Shown one piece after another: positions 28,162 through 38,083 of a stretch of 64,000 nt of DNA. This DNA is from Lewinella sp. W8 (GTDB taxonomy: Bacteria; Bacteroidota; Bacteroidia; Chitinophagales; Saprospiraceae), in the NCBI RefSeq assembly GCF_004375085.3, contig NZ_SNAQ03000022.1:62001-126000 (forward strand). The letters are read 5' to 3'. Position 1 is the first letter of the stretch. Every line of letters begins with the position of its first letter. Under the pieces are notes generated by a model. That model did not search any database and had not been told where the DNA came from. It saw only the letters and a program-made list of their open reading frames with translations. Position numbers and translations under genes: made by a program.

Positions 28162-29568
28162 ATGTTGCCAAAATCCATAGCCGCCACCCGGGAAGCCCTC
28201 GATTCGGGAAAAATGACGACGGTCGATCTGGTCCGCGGATACCTCCGGGCCATCGAGGCGCAGCGGCACCTCAATGTCTACGTGGAAGTATTTGACGAGG
28301 AAGCCCTGGCGGAAGCGGCAAGGCAGGATGAGGCGCGGAGCGCAGGTGCCCAGCTAGGTCGTTTGGCCGGAGTCGTAATCAGCATCAAGGACGTGATCTG
28401 TTACGCCGGACACGGGGTAAGCGCCGGGTCCCGCATCCTGGAGGGCTTCGTTTCCCCCTACACCGCTACCTGCCTGGAGCGGCTGCTGGCCGAAGACGCC
28501 ATCGTCATCGGCCGTACCAACTGTGATGAATTTGCCATGGGTTCCGGCAACGAGAACAGCCACTACGGCCCGACCCGCAACGCCGCCGACCCCGCCCGGG
28601 TGCCGGGCGGCAGCTCCGGCGGGGCCGCCGTATCCGTGCAGGCGGGCACCTGTTTGCTGGCCCTTGGCTCCAGCACCGGGGGCTCGGTGCGGCAGCCGGC
28701 CTCCTTCTGCGGACTCTACGGCTTCAAGCCCACCTACGGCAGGATCAGCCGGCACGGGCTGATCGCCTACGGCTCCAGTTTTGACCAGATCGGTTTTCTC
28801 GCCCACGACCCGGCGGACATCGCCCTGGCCCTGGAAATTTCCGCCGGTGCTGACCCGTACGACGGCACGGCCCCCAATAAAATCGTCCCACCCTACTCCC
28901 GGCCTCCCGCCAGCGGAGAGAAGAAAAAGATTGCCTACTTCCCCGAAGTCATGGCCTCCGACGGGCTGGCCCCGCACCTGCGCGCCGTCGCCCAAAACGC
29001 CCTGGATGAATTTCGCAACGAAGGCCACGAAGTAACGGCGGTCACCTTCGACTACTTCGACTACGTGGTGCCGACCTACTACGTGCTCACCACGGCGGAG
29101 GCCAGCAGCAACCTCAGCCGGTTTGACGGGATGCGCTACGGCTACCGCAGCCCCGAGGCCCGCGACCTGCAGGATACCTACACCAAAAGCCGGAGTGAGG
29201 GTTTCGGCACGGAAGTTCAGCGGCGAATCCTGCTCGGGACCTTCGTACTCAGCAGCGGTTACTACGACGCCTACTACGGGCAGGCCCAGCGGGCACGCCG
29301 GCTGATTCGGGACCAGCTGCGGAACATCCTGGCCGAACACGACTTCATCCTCATGCCCGTCAGCCCGAGCCTGCCCTGGCTGGTCGGCGAGCAGGTTGAT
29401 GATCCCGTGGCCAACTACCTGGCCGACATCTACACGGTCATCGCCAACCTGGCGGGCCTACCCGCCGTAGCCGTCCCGACCGGGGAGATCGATCAACTCC
29501 CGGTGGGCTATCAGCTCATGGCCGACCACTGGCGGGAGCAGGACCTGCTGGACTTCATCCGGTCGTAG
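28162..29568 (+). CDS. gatA: Asp-tRNA(Asn)/Glu-tRNA(Gln) amidotransferase subunit A
   Basis: GatA is the glutaminase subunit of the GatCAB complex that amidates misacylated tRNAs. The amidase-signature triad is seen as Lys in VISIKDVICY, Ser in PGGSSGGAAVS and Ser in GSSTGGSVRQPASFCG. The segment RFDGMRYGYRSPEA, followed by the EGFGTEVQRRILLGTFVLSS region, is specific to GatA among amidases. At 468 residues it is near normal. gatB and gatC are not adjacent. An upstream in-frame start at 28015 lies inside the MATE gene and is rejected. Confidence 0.92.
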   Translation: MLPKSIAATREALDSGKMTTVDLVRGYLRAIEAQRHLNVYVEVFDEEALAEAARQDEARSAGAQLGRLAGVVISIKDVICYAGHGVSAGSRILEGFVSPYTATCLERLLAEDAIVIGRTNCDEFAMGSGNENSHYGPTRNAADPARVPGGSSGGAAVSVQAGTCLLALGSSTGGSVRQPASFCGLYGFKPTYGRISRHGLIAYGSSFDQIGFLAHDPADIALALEISAGADPYDGTAPNKIVPPYSRPPASGEKKKIAYFPEVMASDGLAPHLRAVAQNALDEFRNEGHEVTAVTFDYFDYVVPTYYVLTTAEASSNLSRFDGMRYGYRSPEARDLQDTYTKSRSEGFGTEVQRRILLGTFVLSSGYYDAYYGQAQRARRLIRDQLRNILAEHDFILMPVSPSLPWLVGEQVDDPVANYLADIYTVIANLAGLPAVAVPTGEIDQLPVGYQLMADHWREQDLLDFIRS

Positions 29569-29591
29569 CTCCCCAAACCCGAACCGTTCCC

Positions 29592-29966
29592 CTACCCGAT
29601 ATCTTTGGCGAAGTGCCACAGGGTACCGGCCGGATCAATCAGGTGAATTTCCCGTAAGCCCCAGTCGTAGTCCGTGGGCGCTTTCCAACGCACGCCGGCA
29701 TACCGACTGGGCAGATCGAGCGCCCGGAGCTCCTCCCAGAAAGCGTCCAGTTCCGGGACCATGAGAAACATCATCAGGTTTTCGGCCCAGTCCTTCACGT
29801 AGTAATCCTGGAGGTAAAAAGTGGACTGCCCCAGGCGAAAAAGGACCATATCGTTGGAGGACCACAGCTCTTTGGCCCCCAGCTCGGCGTAGAATTCTCG
29901 CGAGAGCGCAAAGTCTTTGGCGGGGAGAAAGGTGCGTAAATCAGTGGTGTTTTCCAGATGCTTCAT
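29592..29966 (-). CDS. VOC/glyoxalase-superfamily protein
   Basis: The 124-residue protein has the paired beta-alpha-beta-beta-beta modules of the vicinal-oxygen-chelate fold, with FLPAKDFALSREFYAELG at the start and REIHLIDPAGTLWHF at the end. It resembles glyoxalase/bleomycin-resistance proteins, but the full metal ligand set is not evident. ATG 29966 is preferred over a start at 29999. It is convergent with gatA. Confidence 0.82.
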   Translation of the reverse strand: MKHLENTTDLRTFLPAKDFALSREFYAELGAKELWSSNDMVLFRLGQSTFYLQDYYVKDWAENLMMFLMVPELDAFWEELRALDLPSRYAGVRWKAPTDYDWGLREIHLIDPAGTLWHFAKDIG

Positions 29967-30115
29967 ACTTCCGGGGAATTGTACAATTTCATGAGGCAAT
30001 CGAGCCTCAGCAAAGAAGAATATTCGGAGTATTTAGATTTTTTCAAAATACGTGAATCCGATTGTCGGCTAGCTGACGTATGTGGTGGTGCATACAACCA
30101 TTAAAACCAAATTCC

Positions 30116-33100
30116 ATGGTATCACCCATACGCTTGCTCATTCTGACTTGCTCCCTCTTCTTCACCCTTTCCACCACCAGCCTCACGGCCCAAAAAACTG
30201 ACCTTAACCAACTTCCCGAGCGTTTCCAGGAAGTTAACGCGGTTTCCCTCAACCCCGCACGCAGCACTGCTTCCATCATTGAACTGGGGGACCTGCCCAA
30301 ATCCCAGCAAAACGCCAACGTTGCCCCCGTGCTGGTGCAGCGCTACTACGGCCTGAAGGCGGGGGTAGACGCGGTTAGCCCCCTCTCCACCACCCAGCCG
30401 GCCCGGGGCTTTGCGGTCAACAAGTACCAGCGCATTCACCGGGGTATTCCGGTTGAACACGAGCGGTACAACGTACTCAGTGGACCGGCGGGTCCGCGGG
30501 TCATTGCCGCCGAGCACTACGACCTGCCGAACAACCTGCGCACGAAGCCGACGCTCACCAGGGCTGCGGCGCTGAAGATCGCCCTGAACTACGTGGGCGC
30601 CACGACCTACGCCTGGGAACAGATTGACCAGGACTACGTCCGGTACGTTTGGTCTCTGGATCTCGTAAAGCAGATTGACGAAGAGCTTCGGGCCGTCCAA
30701 CCCGGCGGTGAACTGACGATCGTTGACGATTACGACACCCCGGAAGCCGATCCCGATCTGGCCTGGAAATTCAACGTCTACGCCAGTGCTCCCCTCAGCC
30801 GCGCCTGGATTTACGTCAACGCTCATTCCGGAAAAATCATGCTCAAGGACCGGATCATCAAGCACGCCTCCGAGCCCGTGAACGTGCAGACACGGTACGC
30901 CGGTCCGCGTACCATCATGGTCGACCTGGAGACCAGCGGCACGGACCCCCATAACGGACTGCCCCTGCTGGACAGCCGCACCAACGCCCCCGCCGCGGGG
31001 CCGCTGTACGTACTCCGCGACGATACGCGCGGTGACGGACTGGAGACCTACGACCTCAACGGCGTGGGCGGCGTACCGCTTTCGCTCCCTTTGCTGTACG
31101 CTCAGGGCAAGGCCTTCACGGACGACGACCTGAACTGGAGCCTGAGCGAACACCGCCGCGGAGGCACCATCAACGAGGCCGAAAACGACGACATCGCCTG
31201 GGACGCCCACTGGGGCACTCAGGTGGTGTACGACTACTGGCTAGACGTCCACGGAAGAAACAGCTACGACGATAACGGCATCGCTATCAAGAGCTTCCTC
31301 CACTACGGGGTAGCTTACGACAACGCTTTCTGGAACGGTACCGCCATGACCTACGGTGACGGCAGTTACCAGGGAGGGGCTAACCCCGACGGCACCTTTG
31401 CGCCCCTGATGAGCCTGGACGTGTGCGGCCACGAGATCGGCCACGCCATTTGCACCTTCACGGCGGATCTGGTGTACGCCAACGAATCCGGCGCCATGAA
31501 CGAAGGCTTCAGCGACATCTGGGGTGCGGCCATCGAAGCCTACGTCGCCCGGGCGGTTGATCCTTCCCTGGGAGCGATCATGAACCCCTGGGGCATCGGC
31601 GAACAAATTGACGAGCGCGACGGCGGCATTCAGTATCCGGATAACGGATGGAGGGCCCTGCGCTACATGGACGAACCCGGCAGGGCCGGAGACCCCGACA
31701 CCTACGGGGGCGCCAACTGGGTGGACCAGGACTGTAGCCCCAACCTCGCCAACGACCAGTGTGGCGTTCACACCAACAGTGGCGTTCTTAACAAATGGTA
31801 CTACATCATCACCGCGGGCGACGCCGGCACCAACGACCTGGGCGACAACTACGCGGTCAACGGGCTTGGGTTCGAAGTTTCCGAACGCATTGCCTACGGT
31901 ACGGAATTGCTGCTCACGCCCAACGCCACCTTTGCCGAGGCACGGGCGGCCTCCATTGCCTTCGTCCGTAACATGACGGAAGCCGGTGGTGGACAATGTG
32001 GCACCTACGAAAGAGTCTTGACCGATGCCTGGTTCGCCGTTGGCGTGGGTGAAGCCTTCAGTTGCGCCCAGGTGGCTTCCTTTACCGAACGCAAGTCCTT
32101 CACCAGCGAACTGGTGATGTCCAGCAACGATTGCGATGCGGGTAAGATAATTACCGTGGAAGCGGCCGTAGTGGGCAGCGGACAGGTATCCCTCGGCGGC
32201 AACGCCACCGAAGGCGAGGATTACGACGTCCTCAACAAGTTTTTCTCTACCGGGAGCGCGGGCTTCGGCGTCCACAACTTCCAGGTACTGGTCTACGACG
32301 ACGCCAGCATCGAGGGCGACGAGACCATTACGCTGAGTCTTCCCGGCGGACCAACCCACCGGCTGACCATCATCGATAACGACACCGATCTTTCCGTGGG
32401 CAGTCCCGCCGAGAGCCTGCTGAACCACACCATGCGGGCCTCCAGTCTTCCTCCCGGTTGGTCGGTGGTTACCCAGAGCGGTGGCGCCAACAGCTGGTTT
32501 GCATCGGTGGCCAATGGCGCACAAATCGGCATTACCGCCGCGGGCGGAGCGACGCCTACCTACGACGGTAACGAGCAAGTATCCGTTGACGTCATTCTGG
32601 CCTCACCCAAAATTGACGCTCGTGGGATGCACAGCCTGCAGCTGTCCTTCGACTGGCGAGCCGGTGGAGAAACTGACGTACCCACCGACGTCTCGGTGGA
32701 TGGCGGGGTAACCGCCGTGCCGCTGGACTACGGTAACCTGGCGTACTCCTTCGACGGAGAGACCTGGGAAGATTTCCCGGAATACGATGCCTTCGTCAGC
32801 ATACTGGCGACCGTCGCCTCCGGTTCCTTTAATGAAGTGCTCCCCGACTACCTCCAGGGCACCCAGTTTTACCTCGGGTGGCGCTGGCGCAACGACCCAC
32901 TGGTGGGATCGGCCTATAGTTTTTCCTTCGAAAACGTAAACCTCAACGCCAGCCATCCGGGTATCGCCACCCAGACCATGGCCACGGAGGAGCCCCTTGG
33001 CCCGCAGGAAACCATCTATTTCCTGGATGCTTCCGGCACCGAAACGATTGCCAAAATCACCAACCTGAGCAACCATGACTTCGGGTGTACTTCCGTACAA

Positions 33101-33982
33101 ATCGTGACTTCCGGTACGGGTAAGAACCGTTGTTCGGGCGGTGTATTCCTGGATAAGACCTTCCGGATTGTGCCAGAAAGAAGGTCCAACAACAAACCAC
33201 TGGAAATCACCTGGTACGTCAGCGACGCGGAAGCTACTGGTTTCGAAAACTCGAGTGGGCAGTCAATGGAGGACGTGGTCGCCTACAGCAGCCGGTCCTA
33301 CGTTTGCGCCACCGGGTCCGACCGCCGCCGCGAGGCTGAGTTCACCCTCATGGACGACATTGAGGGCGGGGTGGCCATCTTCACCTCCGTGCGTTCCGGA
33401 GACGAATTTTTCTCCCTGGGCATGGAAGATTCCTCCTTACCCGTCCTCTTCAGCAGCTTCTACGCACAAAACGAGGGGGATCATAACCAACTGAACTGGG
33501 CTACCTCCCAGGAGCGTGACAACGAAGGTTTCGTCGTTCAGCGGTCCAGCACCCCAACCGACGGATTCCGCGACATCGGCTGGATTCAACCGGAGAAAGA
33601 CTTCCCCGAAGGAACTACGTATCAGTTCACGGATGCCGACATCGTGCGGGGAGAAACCTACTATTACCGACTGCTGCAGAAAGACTTCGACGGGGCCACC
33701 CATCCGACGGACATTCAGCAAGTGAGCACCGTGGCCAGCGGCGCCACGATCAGCCTTTACCCCAACCCGACGCAGGACCTGCTTAACGTCCGTGTCTCGG
33801 AGGAAGATATTTCCTCCTCCGACCTACTCCAGGTGATGGACGTCAACGGAAAGGTGGTCATTAGCCAGGCCTTACGTAGCCAACAAACCCTGAGAATCGA
33901 GCAGTTGCCCAACGGCATCTATCTGGTGCGTGTCCCGCTGCGGGACGGTAGCACAATTACGCGTAGGGTACTGAAGCAATGA
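30116..33982 (+). CDS. Secreted M4 (thermolysin-family) metallopeptidase with T9SS sorting domain
   Basis: The 1288-residue protein starts with a signal peptide, followed by FTP and PepSY propeptide modules (about 60-250). The M4 catalytic domain has the zinc motif HEIGH at about 439-443 and the third ligand Glu at about 463 in AMNEGFSDIWGAA. A Calx-beta-like segment follows (about 690-760), then a jelly-roll region and a type A sorting domain starting ISLYPNPTQD. It should be secreted through the outer membrane by the T9SS and activated by propeptide removal. ATG 30116 is chosen because it starts the signal peptide. Confidence 0.95.
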   Translation: MVSPIRLLILTCSLFFTLSTTSLTAQKTDLNQLPERFQEVNAVSLNPARSTASIIELGDLPKSQQNANVAPVLVQRYYGLKAGVDAVSPLSTTQPARGFAVNKYQRIHRGIPVEHERYNVLSGPAGPRVIAAEHYDLPNNLRTKPTLTRAAALKIALNYVGATTYAWEQIDQDYVRYVWSLDLVKQIDEELRAVQPGGELTIVDDYDTPEADPDLAWKFNVYASAPLSRAWIYVNAHSGKIMLKDRIIKHASEPVNVQTRYAGPRTIMVDLETSGTDPHNGLPLLDSRTNAPAAGPLYVLRDDTRGDGLETYDLNGVGGVPLSLPLLYAQGKAFTDDDLNWSLSEHRRGGTINEAENDDIAWDAHWGTQVVYDYWLDVHGRNSYDDNGIAIKSFLHYGVAYDNAFWNGTAMTYGDGSYQGGANPDGTFAPLMSLDVCGHEIGHAICTFTADLVYANESGAMNEGFSDIWGAAIEAYVARAVDPSLGAIMNPWGIGEQIDERDGGIQYPDNGWRALRYMDEPGRAGDPDTYGGANWVDQDCSPNLANDQCGVHTNSGVLNKWYYIITAGDAGTNDLGDNYAVNGLGFEVSERIAYGTELLLTPNATFAEARAASIAFVRNMTEAGGGQCGTYERVLTDAWFAVGVGEAFSCAQVASFTERKSFTSELVMSSNDCDAGKIITVEAAVVGSGQVSLGGNATEGEDYDVLNKFFSTGSAGFGVHNFQVLVYDDASIEGDETITLSLPGGPTHRLTIIDNDTDLSVGSPAESLLNHTMRASSLPPGWSVVTQSGGANSWFASVANGAQIGITAAGGATPTYDGNEQVSVDVILASPKIDARGMHSLQLSFDWRAGGETDVPTDVSVDGGVTAVPLDYGNLAYSFDGETWEDFPEYDAFVSILATVASGSFNEVLPDYLQGTQFYLGWRWRNDPLVGSAYSFSFENVNLNASHPGIATQTMATEEPLGPQETIYFLDASGTETIAKITNLSNHDFGCTSVQIVTSGTGKNRCSGGVFLDKTFRIVPERRSNNKPLEITWYVSDAEATGFENSSGQSMEDVVAYSSRSYVCATGSDRRREAEFTLMDDIEGGVAIFTSVRSGDEFFSLGMEDSSLPVLFSSFYAQNEGDHNQLNWATSQERDNEGFVVQRSSTPTDGFRDIGWIQPEKDFPEGTTYQFTDADIVRGETYYYRLLQKDFDGATHPTDIQQVSTVASGATISLYPNPTQDLLNVRVSEEDISSSDLLQVMDVNGKVVISQALRSQQTLRIEQLPNGIYLVRVPLRDGSTITRRVLKQ

Positions 33983-34064
33983 TGCTCAATCGCTGGGAAT
34001 TCAAGCATCGTAAACTATCATAGCACAGCTTCATTCCTTGTATCCAGATTTCGATTTATTGGGT

Positions 34065-34097
34065 GCCCGCAACCAGCTTTGGTTGCGGGCTTTTTTT
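34065..34097 (+). terminator. Strong intrinsic terminator after the M4 peptidase
   Basis: GCCCGCAACCA at 34065-34075 pairs perfectly with 34080-34090 across a 4-base loop, followed by seven T. Confidence 0.93.
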
Positions 34098-34373
34098 ATG
34101 ACAACGGCACCAAAATTTCCGTCACCCCGGAGCCTGGCCCTACCCGCAAATGCTGCATGCACCGCGACGGGTGATCAGCGATTCCGGGGGAATCGCGGTT
34201 GTTCCGTAGGGCAAACGGTAGCAGCAGGAAATTTCCTGCCGCTACCTTCCTGTTCCATAATCAGTCTTACTATTCCCGATCACCTCCGTTTTTTGCGGGG
34301 GCATCTTCTTTTCCAGACAACTGACCCGCCCCGCCATGGCAGCCCGGCATGCATCAATTTCCTCCGGTATAAC
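34098..34373. other. Intergenic sequence between two convergent terminators
   Basis: No gene, RNA or repeat is recognised. A 119-codon plus-strand frame crosses this stretch, but it includes the terminator hairpin and has no protein-like features. Confidence 0.5.
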
Positions 34374-34409
34374 GCAATAAAAAAGCGGCGATTTTGACAA
34401 ATCGCCGCT
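34374..34409 (-). terminator. Intrinsic terminator of the OmpA lipoprotein gene
   Basis: Read on the minus strand, AGCGGCGATTT (34409-34399) pairs perfectly with 34394-34384 and is followed by TTTTTTATT. It lies 28 bases past the OmpA gene stop. Confidence 0.92.
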
Positions 34410-34436
34410 CGGGTAATCAGGATGAATTTCGTTGGT

Positions 34437-35117
34437 TTATTCGGGTACGGTCAGGGTACCGTTCTCCGCTTTCTCCTGGAGTTCTTCGTTGGCCGTAATG
34501 GCAATTTCCACCCGACGGTTCTGGGCTCTGCCAGCCTCCGTTTCGTTGGTGGCCACGGGCTGCATTTCTCCGTGACCAACTGTCTGGATGCGGCTGCGGG
34601 TAATCCCCTGAACGACGAGGTAATCGGACACCGCCGCGGCCCGTTGTTCACTCAGGCGCTGGTTGTAATCTTCGGCGCCCTTGCTGTCGGTATGGCCGTC
34701 CACCAGAATGTCCGTTTCCGGATAACGCTGGAAGATTTCCGCCATTCTGCGGACTTCAGCCTTACTGGCGTCAGTAAGCTGGTAGCTGTCGAAACCGAAC
34801 AGTACACCACTGTCGAAGGTGACCATAATGCCTTCCCCGACGCGTTCTACTTCTGCTCCGGGGATTTGCTCGATTTCTTCGGCCTGTTTGTCCATGTACT
34901 TACCGATGATGGCACCGGCGGTACCGCCGATTACGGAGCCGATGATGACTCCCTTGGTACCGTCACCGCTTTTCTTGCCGATGGCACCGCCGACGACGCC
35001 GCCCACGGCACCGCCAATGGCGCCGCCCTTAACGGCTTTGCTGGTATTACAGCCCTGTGCAAAGGGCAGTGAAATGGCCACCAGGAAGACCAGGAAATAA
35101 TTTTTGAAGGTTTGCAT
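34437..35117 (-). CDS. OmpA-family lipoprotein with glycine zipper (YiaD-like)
   Basis: The product has a lipoprotein signal ending ...FAQGCNTS, then a glycine-zipper segment (GGAIGGAVGGVVGGAIG, repeated later as GSVIGGTAGAIIGKY). An OmpA C-terminal peptidoglycan-binding domain follows, with VDGHTDSKGAEDYNQRLSEQ and NETEAGRAQNRRVEI. It likely tethers the outer membrane to peptidoglycan. The 226-residue length is typical of YiaD-like proteins. The acidic tail after the OmpA domain is unremarkable. Confidence 0.93.
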   Translation of the reverse strand: MQTFKNYFLVFLVAISLPFAQGCNTSKAVKGGAIGGAVGGVVGGAIGKKSGDGTKGVIIGSVIGGTAGAIIGKYMDKQAEEIEQIPGAEVERVGEGIMVTFDSGVLFGFDSYQLTDASKAEVRRMAEIFQRYPETDILVDGHTDSKGAEDYNQRLSEQRAAAVSDYLVVQGITRSRIQTVGHGEMQPVATNETEAGRAQNRRVEIAITANEELQEKAENGTLTVPE

Positions 35118-35180
35118 GTTCCTTGGGTTATTTCCTCCGTAACCCGGAATTCAGCTCACAGGTTTGTTAAGGTTCAAAAC

Positions 35181-36686
35181 TCACACAACGATTTTTTCCT
35201 CGCGTTTCGCAATCAACTCCGCCGTAATCTTTGCCGACAGCAGGCAAAGGGGCACCCCTCCCCCGGGATGAACGCTGCCCCCAAGGAAGTAGAGGCCACC
35301 GATCCGCCGACTGAAATTGGGGTGACGCAGGAAGGCCGCCATGGGATTGTTGCTGCTGGTGCCGTAGAGCGCACCCTGGTGGGAGCCGGTCAGTTTTTCG
35401 ATGTCCGGCGGAGTAATGATCCGCTCGGCGGCGATCAACTCCCCGATCGACGTGGCCGCGGGGGATAGTCGGCGGGCCAGGCCCGCCCGGTCGAGCTGAT
35501 CAATCACCCGTTGCCGTAGACCGGCCGTGATTTGCGGCCAGTCCTGTCCGACGTCCGCCGGCGCATTGACCATCACGAACCAGTTTTCGTGACCGGCCGG
35601 AGCATCTTCGGCCACGAGCTTGGAGCTGATGTTGACGTAGGTCGTCACGTCGTCGCTCAGGCGGCCCGCTTCCAGTTCCGCAAATTCCCGGGCGTAATCC
35701 TGGCTGAAGAAGATGTTATGGAGGCCCAGTTCGGGGAAGCTATCGGCCATTCCCCAGTAGAAGATCACCGCGCTGGTACTTTTTTGCTGGTTGAGGGTCC
35801 GCCGGGGTTGGCGGGCCCCGGGCAGCAACCGCTCGTAGGCCAGCCAGACGTCCATGTTGCAAACGACCAGATCAAAGGGAAGGTCTTCTCCGTCCACGCG
35901 CACCCCGGTAACCCGTCCGCCTTCGCGGAGGATTTCGTCCACCCGCCGTCCGAAGTGGTAGGTTACGCCGAGGCGCTCGCCGAGCGCGTGGATGCTCTTG
36001 CTGATGTCGAACATCCCGCCTTCGGGGAGGTAGGCCCCGAAGTGGTGTTCAAAGTGGGGGATCATGGACAGCAGGCCCGGTGCCTTGTAGGGATTTGAGC
36101 CATTGTAGGTGGCAAAGCGGTCGAAGAGCTGCACCAGTTTGGGGTGGCCCAGGTCCCGGGCGTGTACCTCGTGCATGCTGTTGAGGAGGTCCAGACCGGG
36201 AATCCGGAGCATCGCGGCGGCCACTTTGGGGTCCAGCCAGGTATCCATCTGGTGAAGGCTTTTCTCCAGGAAGGTCCTTCCGGTGAGTTCGTACTTGCGG
36301 GCGGCCTCGTCCATAAAGTCGGCGATGCGCTCCCGGGGAACGCCGAAGGTGGCCGCGGCCCCGGTCGCCAGAGCTTCCGTAGTGGCGGGGGCGGTAAAGC
36401 GGGTGCCGTCCGCCCACCAGTAGCGGCAGACCTCGGGCAGGCGGACGTAGTGAAAATGCTCCTTGGGGTCTTCCCCGGCCAGCGAGAAGAGTTCGTCGAC
36501 GTACTGGGGCATGGTGAACAGGGAGGGACCGAAGTCGAAGCGGTAGCCTCCCGGCAAACTGAACTGGCTCAGCTTACCGCCCGGCCCGTCGTTGGCCTCG
36601 AAAACTTCTACCCGGTGGCCGTCGGCGGCTAAGCGTACGGCGGCGGCCAGGCCGGCGATTCCGGCACCAATGATTGCGGTTTTCAT
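35181..36686 (-). CDS. Carotenoid (phytoene-type) desaturase, CrtI/CrtD family
   Basis: The 501-residue flavoprotein has the dinucleotide-binding start AIIGAGIAGLAAAVRLA and the bacterial phytoene-dehydrogenase C-terminal signature GLYFLGGSVHPGGGVPLCLL. The middle block FDRFATYNGSNPYKAPGLL resembles 1-hydroxycarotenoid 3,4-desaturases (CrtD) as much as CrtI, so the exact step is uncertain. No crtB, crtY or crtZ is adjacent, so the pathway is split. ATG 36686 starts the FAD motif; 13 codons upstream look unconserved. Confidence 0.88.
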   Translation of the reverse strand: MKTAIIGAGIAGLAAAVRLAADGHRVEVFEANDGPGGKLSQFSLPGGYRFDFGPSLFTMPQYVDELFSLAGEDPKEHFHYVRLPEVCRYWWADGTRFTAPATTEALATGAAATFGVPRERIADFMDEAARKYELTGRTFLEKSLHQMDTWLDPKVAAAMLRIPGLDLLNSMHEVHARDLGHPKLVQLFDRFATYNGSNPYKAPGLLSMIPHFEHHFGAYLPEGGMFDISKSIHALGERLGVTYHFGRRVDEILREGGRVTGVRVDGEDLPFDLVVCNMDVWLAYERLLPGARQPRRTLNQQKSTSAVIFYWGMADSFPELGLHNIFFSQDYAREFAELEAGRLSDDVTTYVNISSKLVAEDAPAGHENWFVMVNAPADVGQDWPQITAGLRQRVIDQLDRAGLARRLSPAATSIGELIAAERIITPPDIEKLTGSHQGALYGTSSNNPMAAFLRHPNFSRRIGGLYFLGGSVHPGGGVPLCLLSAKITAELIAKREEKIVV

Positions 36687-36812
36687 CCAATTGCTTTGTC
36701 CATAGGAAAGACTGGCTCCCGGCAATTTGTTGCGGTTTCCGGTCAGCTTTTGGTCCGTATTCCCTCCCTTTCACTGGGCAACTTTATGGGCGGACGGGGT
36801 GTTTTCCCCGCG

Positions 36813-37214
36813 CAAGTACGTCCACTCCACCGCTTGCGGTACTTCGGTGACCGCAAGAGGAAAGTCCGGGCAACGCAGGGCGCCACGCCGGCTAACGGCC
36901 GGGGTTCTTCCAACGGGAAGGATACGGAAAGTGCCACAGAAAGCTATACCGCCCCGGCCTGGCCGTGGGTAAGGGTGAAAACGTGCGGTAAGAGCGCACG
37001 CCGTTTCGTAGTAATACGATTCGGGGGTAAACCCCGTGGGTTGAAATACCAAACAGTATTGCCTTCCGCCTTCGGGCGGAACGCGGGCGGCCCGCTCGCC
37101 ACTCCAGCAATACGGGTAGGTAGATCGAGCCGATCGGTAACGGTCGGCCTGGATAAATGGTGGAGCTCCCGACTCCGTCGGGACGACAGAACCCGGCTTA
37201 CCGGAACGCACTTG
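36813..37214 (+). ncRNA. rnpB: RNase P RNA (type A)
   Basis: Hallmarks are in order: GAGGAAAGTCCGGGC at about 36858, ACAGAAAGCTATACCGCC, GGTAAGGGTGAAA, GGTAAGAGCGCACG, the GTAGATCGAGCCGATCGG block, and the closing GACAGAACCCGGCTTACC. P1 can form between CAAGTACGTCC at the start and GGAACGCACTTG at the end, which sets the borders to within a few bases. It is the catalytic RNA that matures tRNA 5' ends. Confidence 0.95.
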
Positions 37215-37221
37215 TTTTGAT

Positions 37222-37268
37222 GACGGCCCGTCGGCTCCCTCCCGGAGTTGGCGGGCCGTCGCCGTTTT
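37222..37268 (+). terminator. Probable rnpB terminator
   Basis: GACGGCCCG at 37222-37230 pairs with CGGGCCGTC at 37252-37260, with an inner GGCTCC/GGAGTT pairing and GCCGTTTT after it. The T-run is weak. Confidence 0.5.
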
Positions 37269-37415
37269 GGGTGGCCGTTACGACCGGCTTGCGGAGCAAG
37301 CCTTTTCCGGGGGTGTACTTGCGAGAAGTCTTACAGGTGTGATGCAATGTTTAATAGGACCGGTAGCACACCCAAAGGCGCTGCGCACGCTTCGAGGTGC
37401 GGGGAACGGATCTGA

Positions 37416-38069
37416 CTACTCAAAAACTTCCAGCCCCTCGAAAAGCCCGTCCAAATCGTCGAAGCTTTTGTAGCCGACCTTTTCTTCACTGCTCCCGCGG
37501 ACGGCGAAGCCGGCAATGGAATAGGCCGCGTTGACGGCCTTCGGATCACGGTCGCCGAGGTCGATTTGGAGTAGCACCGACCGTCCTTGCGCAAGCGCTT
37601 CCAGTTCCGGCAGAGAGAGGGGCTGCCCCTCCTCCAGGTCCTCCCAGGTGATGCCGCCGTGGGCAAAATCCAGCACCACGTACTGCGCTTCCGGCATGTC
37701 CTCCATCGCTTCCCGCACCGTTTCCGCGTCCTGATAGCCTTCCACCTTCACGTGCGCGATCAGTTCAATTCCCGCCGCACGAAGATCACGTTGCGCGGAC
37801 GCAGGTGCCGTGTGGTCCAGTAGCGCCATATTTACCCGGTGCTCGGTGAGTTGCGCGGCCCAGGCCGCGCCGTCGGTGATGCTCCCCAACTCCGCCACGA
37901 TGGCCGGTCCTTCCACCCATTCCCGCATGGCGTTTAGGTAGGTCCAGGTGATGTTTTCTCCCGTCCCGTCTCCGATGGGGAAGGCCAGGAAGTCGACCTC
38001 CCAGGCCGCAAAGTAGCGGGCATCCGTCAGGTGGGTGATGCCGGCGGCGAGCACTTTAGTTGCGAGCAT
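37416..38069 (-). CDS. TrpF-like (phosphoribosylanthranilate isomerase-related) TIM-barrel protein
   Basis: The 217-residue protein has the TrpF pattern: KVLAAGITHLTDARYFAAWE near the start, VDFLAFPI, a middle LIAHVKVEG strand and VVLDFAHGGITW near residue 130. In true TrpF the first motif is KxCGIT with a catalytic cysteine; here alanine replaces it, while the second catalytic aspartate (in VVLDF) remains. It is therefore probably a paralogue with a changed function rather than the tryptophan enzyme. No other trp genes are nearby. Confidence 0.7.
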   Translation of the reverse strand: MLATKVLAAGITHLTDARYFAAWEVDFLAFPIGDGTGENITWTYLNAMREWVEGPAIVAELGSITDGAAWAAQLTEHRVNMALLDHTAPASAQRDLRAAGIELIAHVKVEGYQDAETVREAMEDMPEAQYVVLDFAHGGITWEDLEEGQPLSLPELEALAQGRSVLLQIDLGDRDPKAVNAAYSIAGFAVRGSSEEKVGYKSFDDLDGLFEGLEVFE

Positions 38070-38083
38070 AACTGAAATTTGCG

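Noticed and set aside
34038-34397. 119-codon plus-strand frame between the M4 peptidase and OmpA genes
   Set aside because: It begins before and runs through a strong terminator hairpin and has no protein-family features.
36696-37342. Several open frames across 36.7-37.3 kb
   Set aside because: The region is rnpB with all RNase P RNA signatures in order.
37416-38069. Phosphoribosylanthranilate isomerase (trpF)
   Set aside because: The catalytic cysteine is replaced by alanine and no trp genes are near, so only TrpF-like is claimed.
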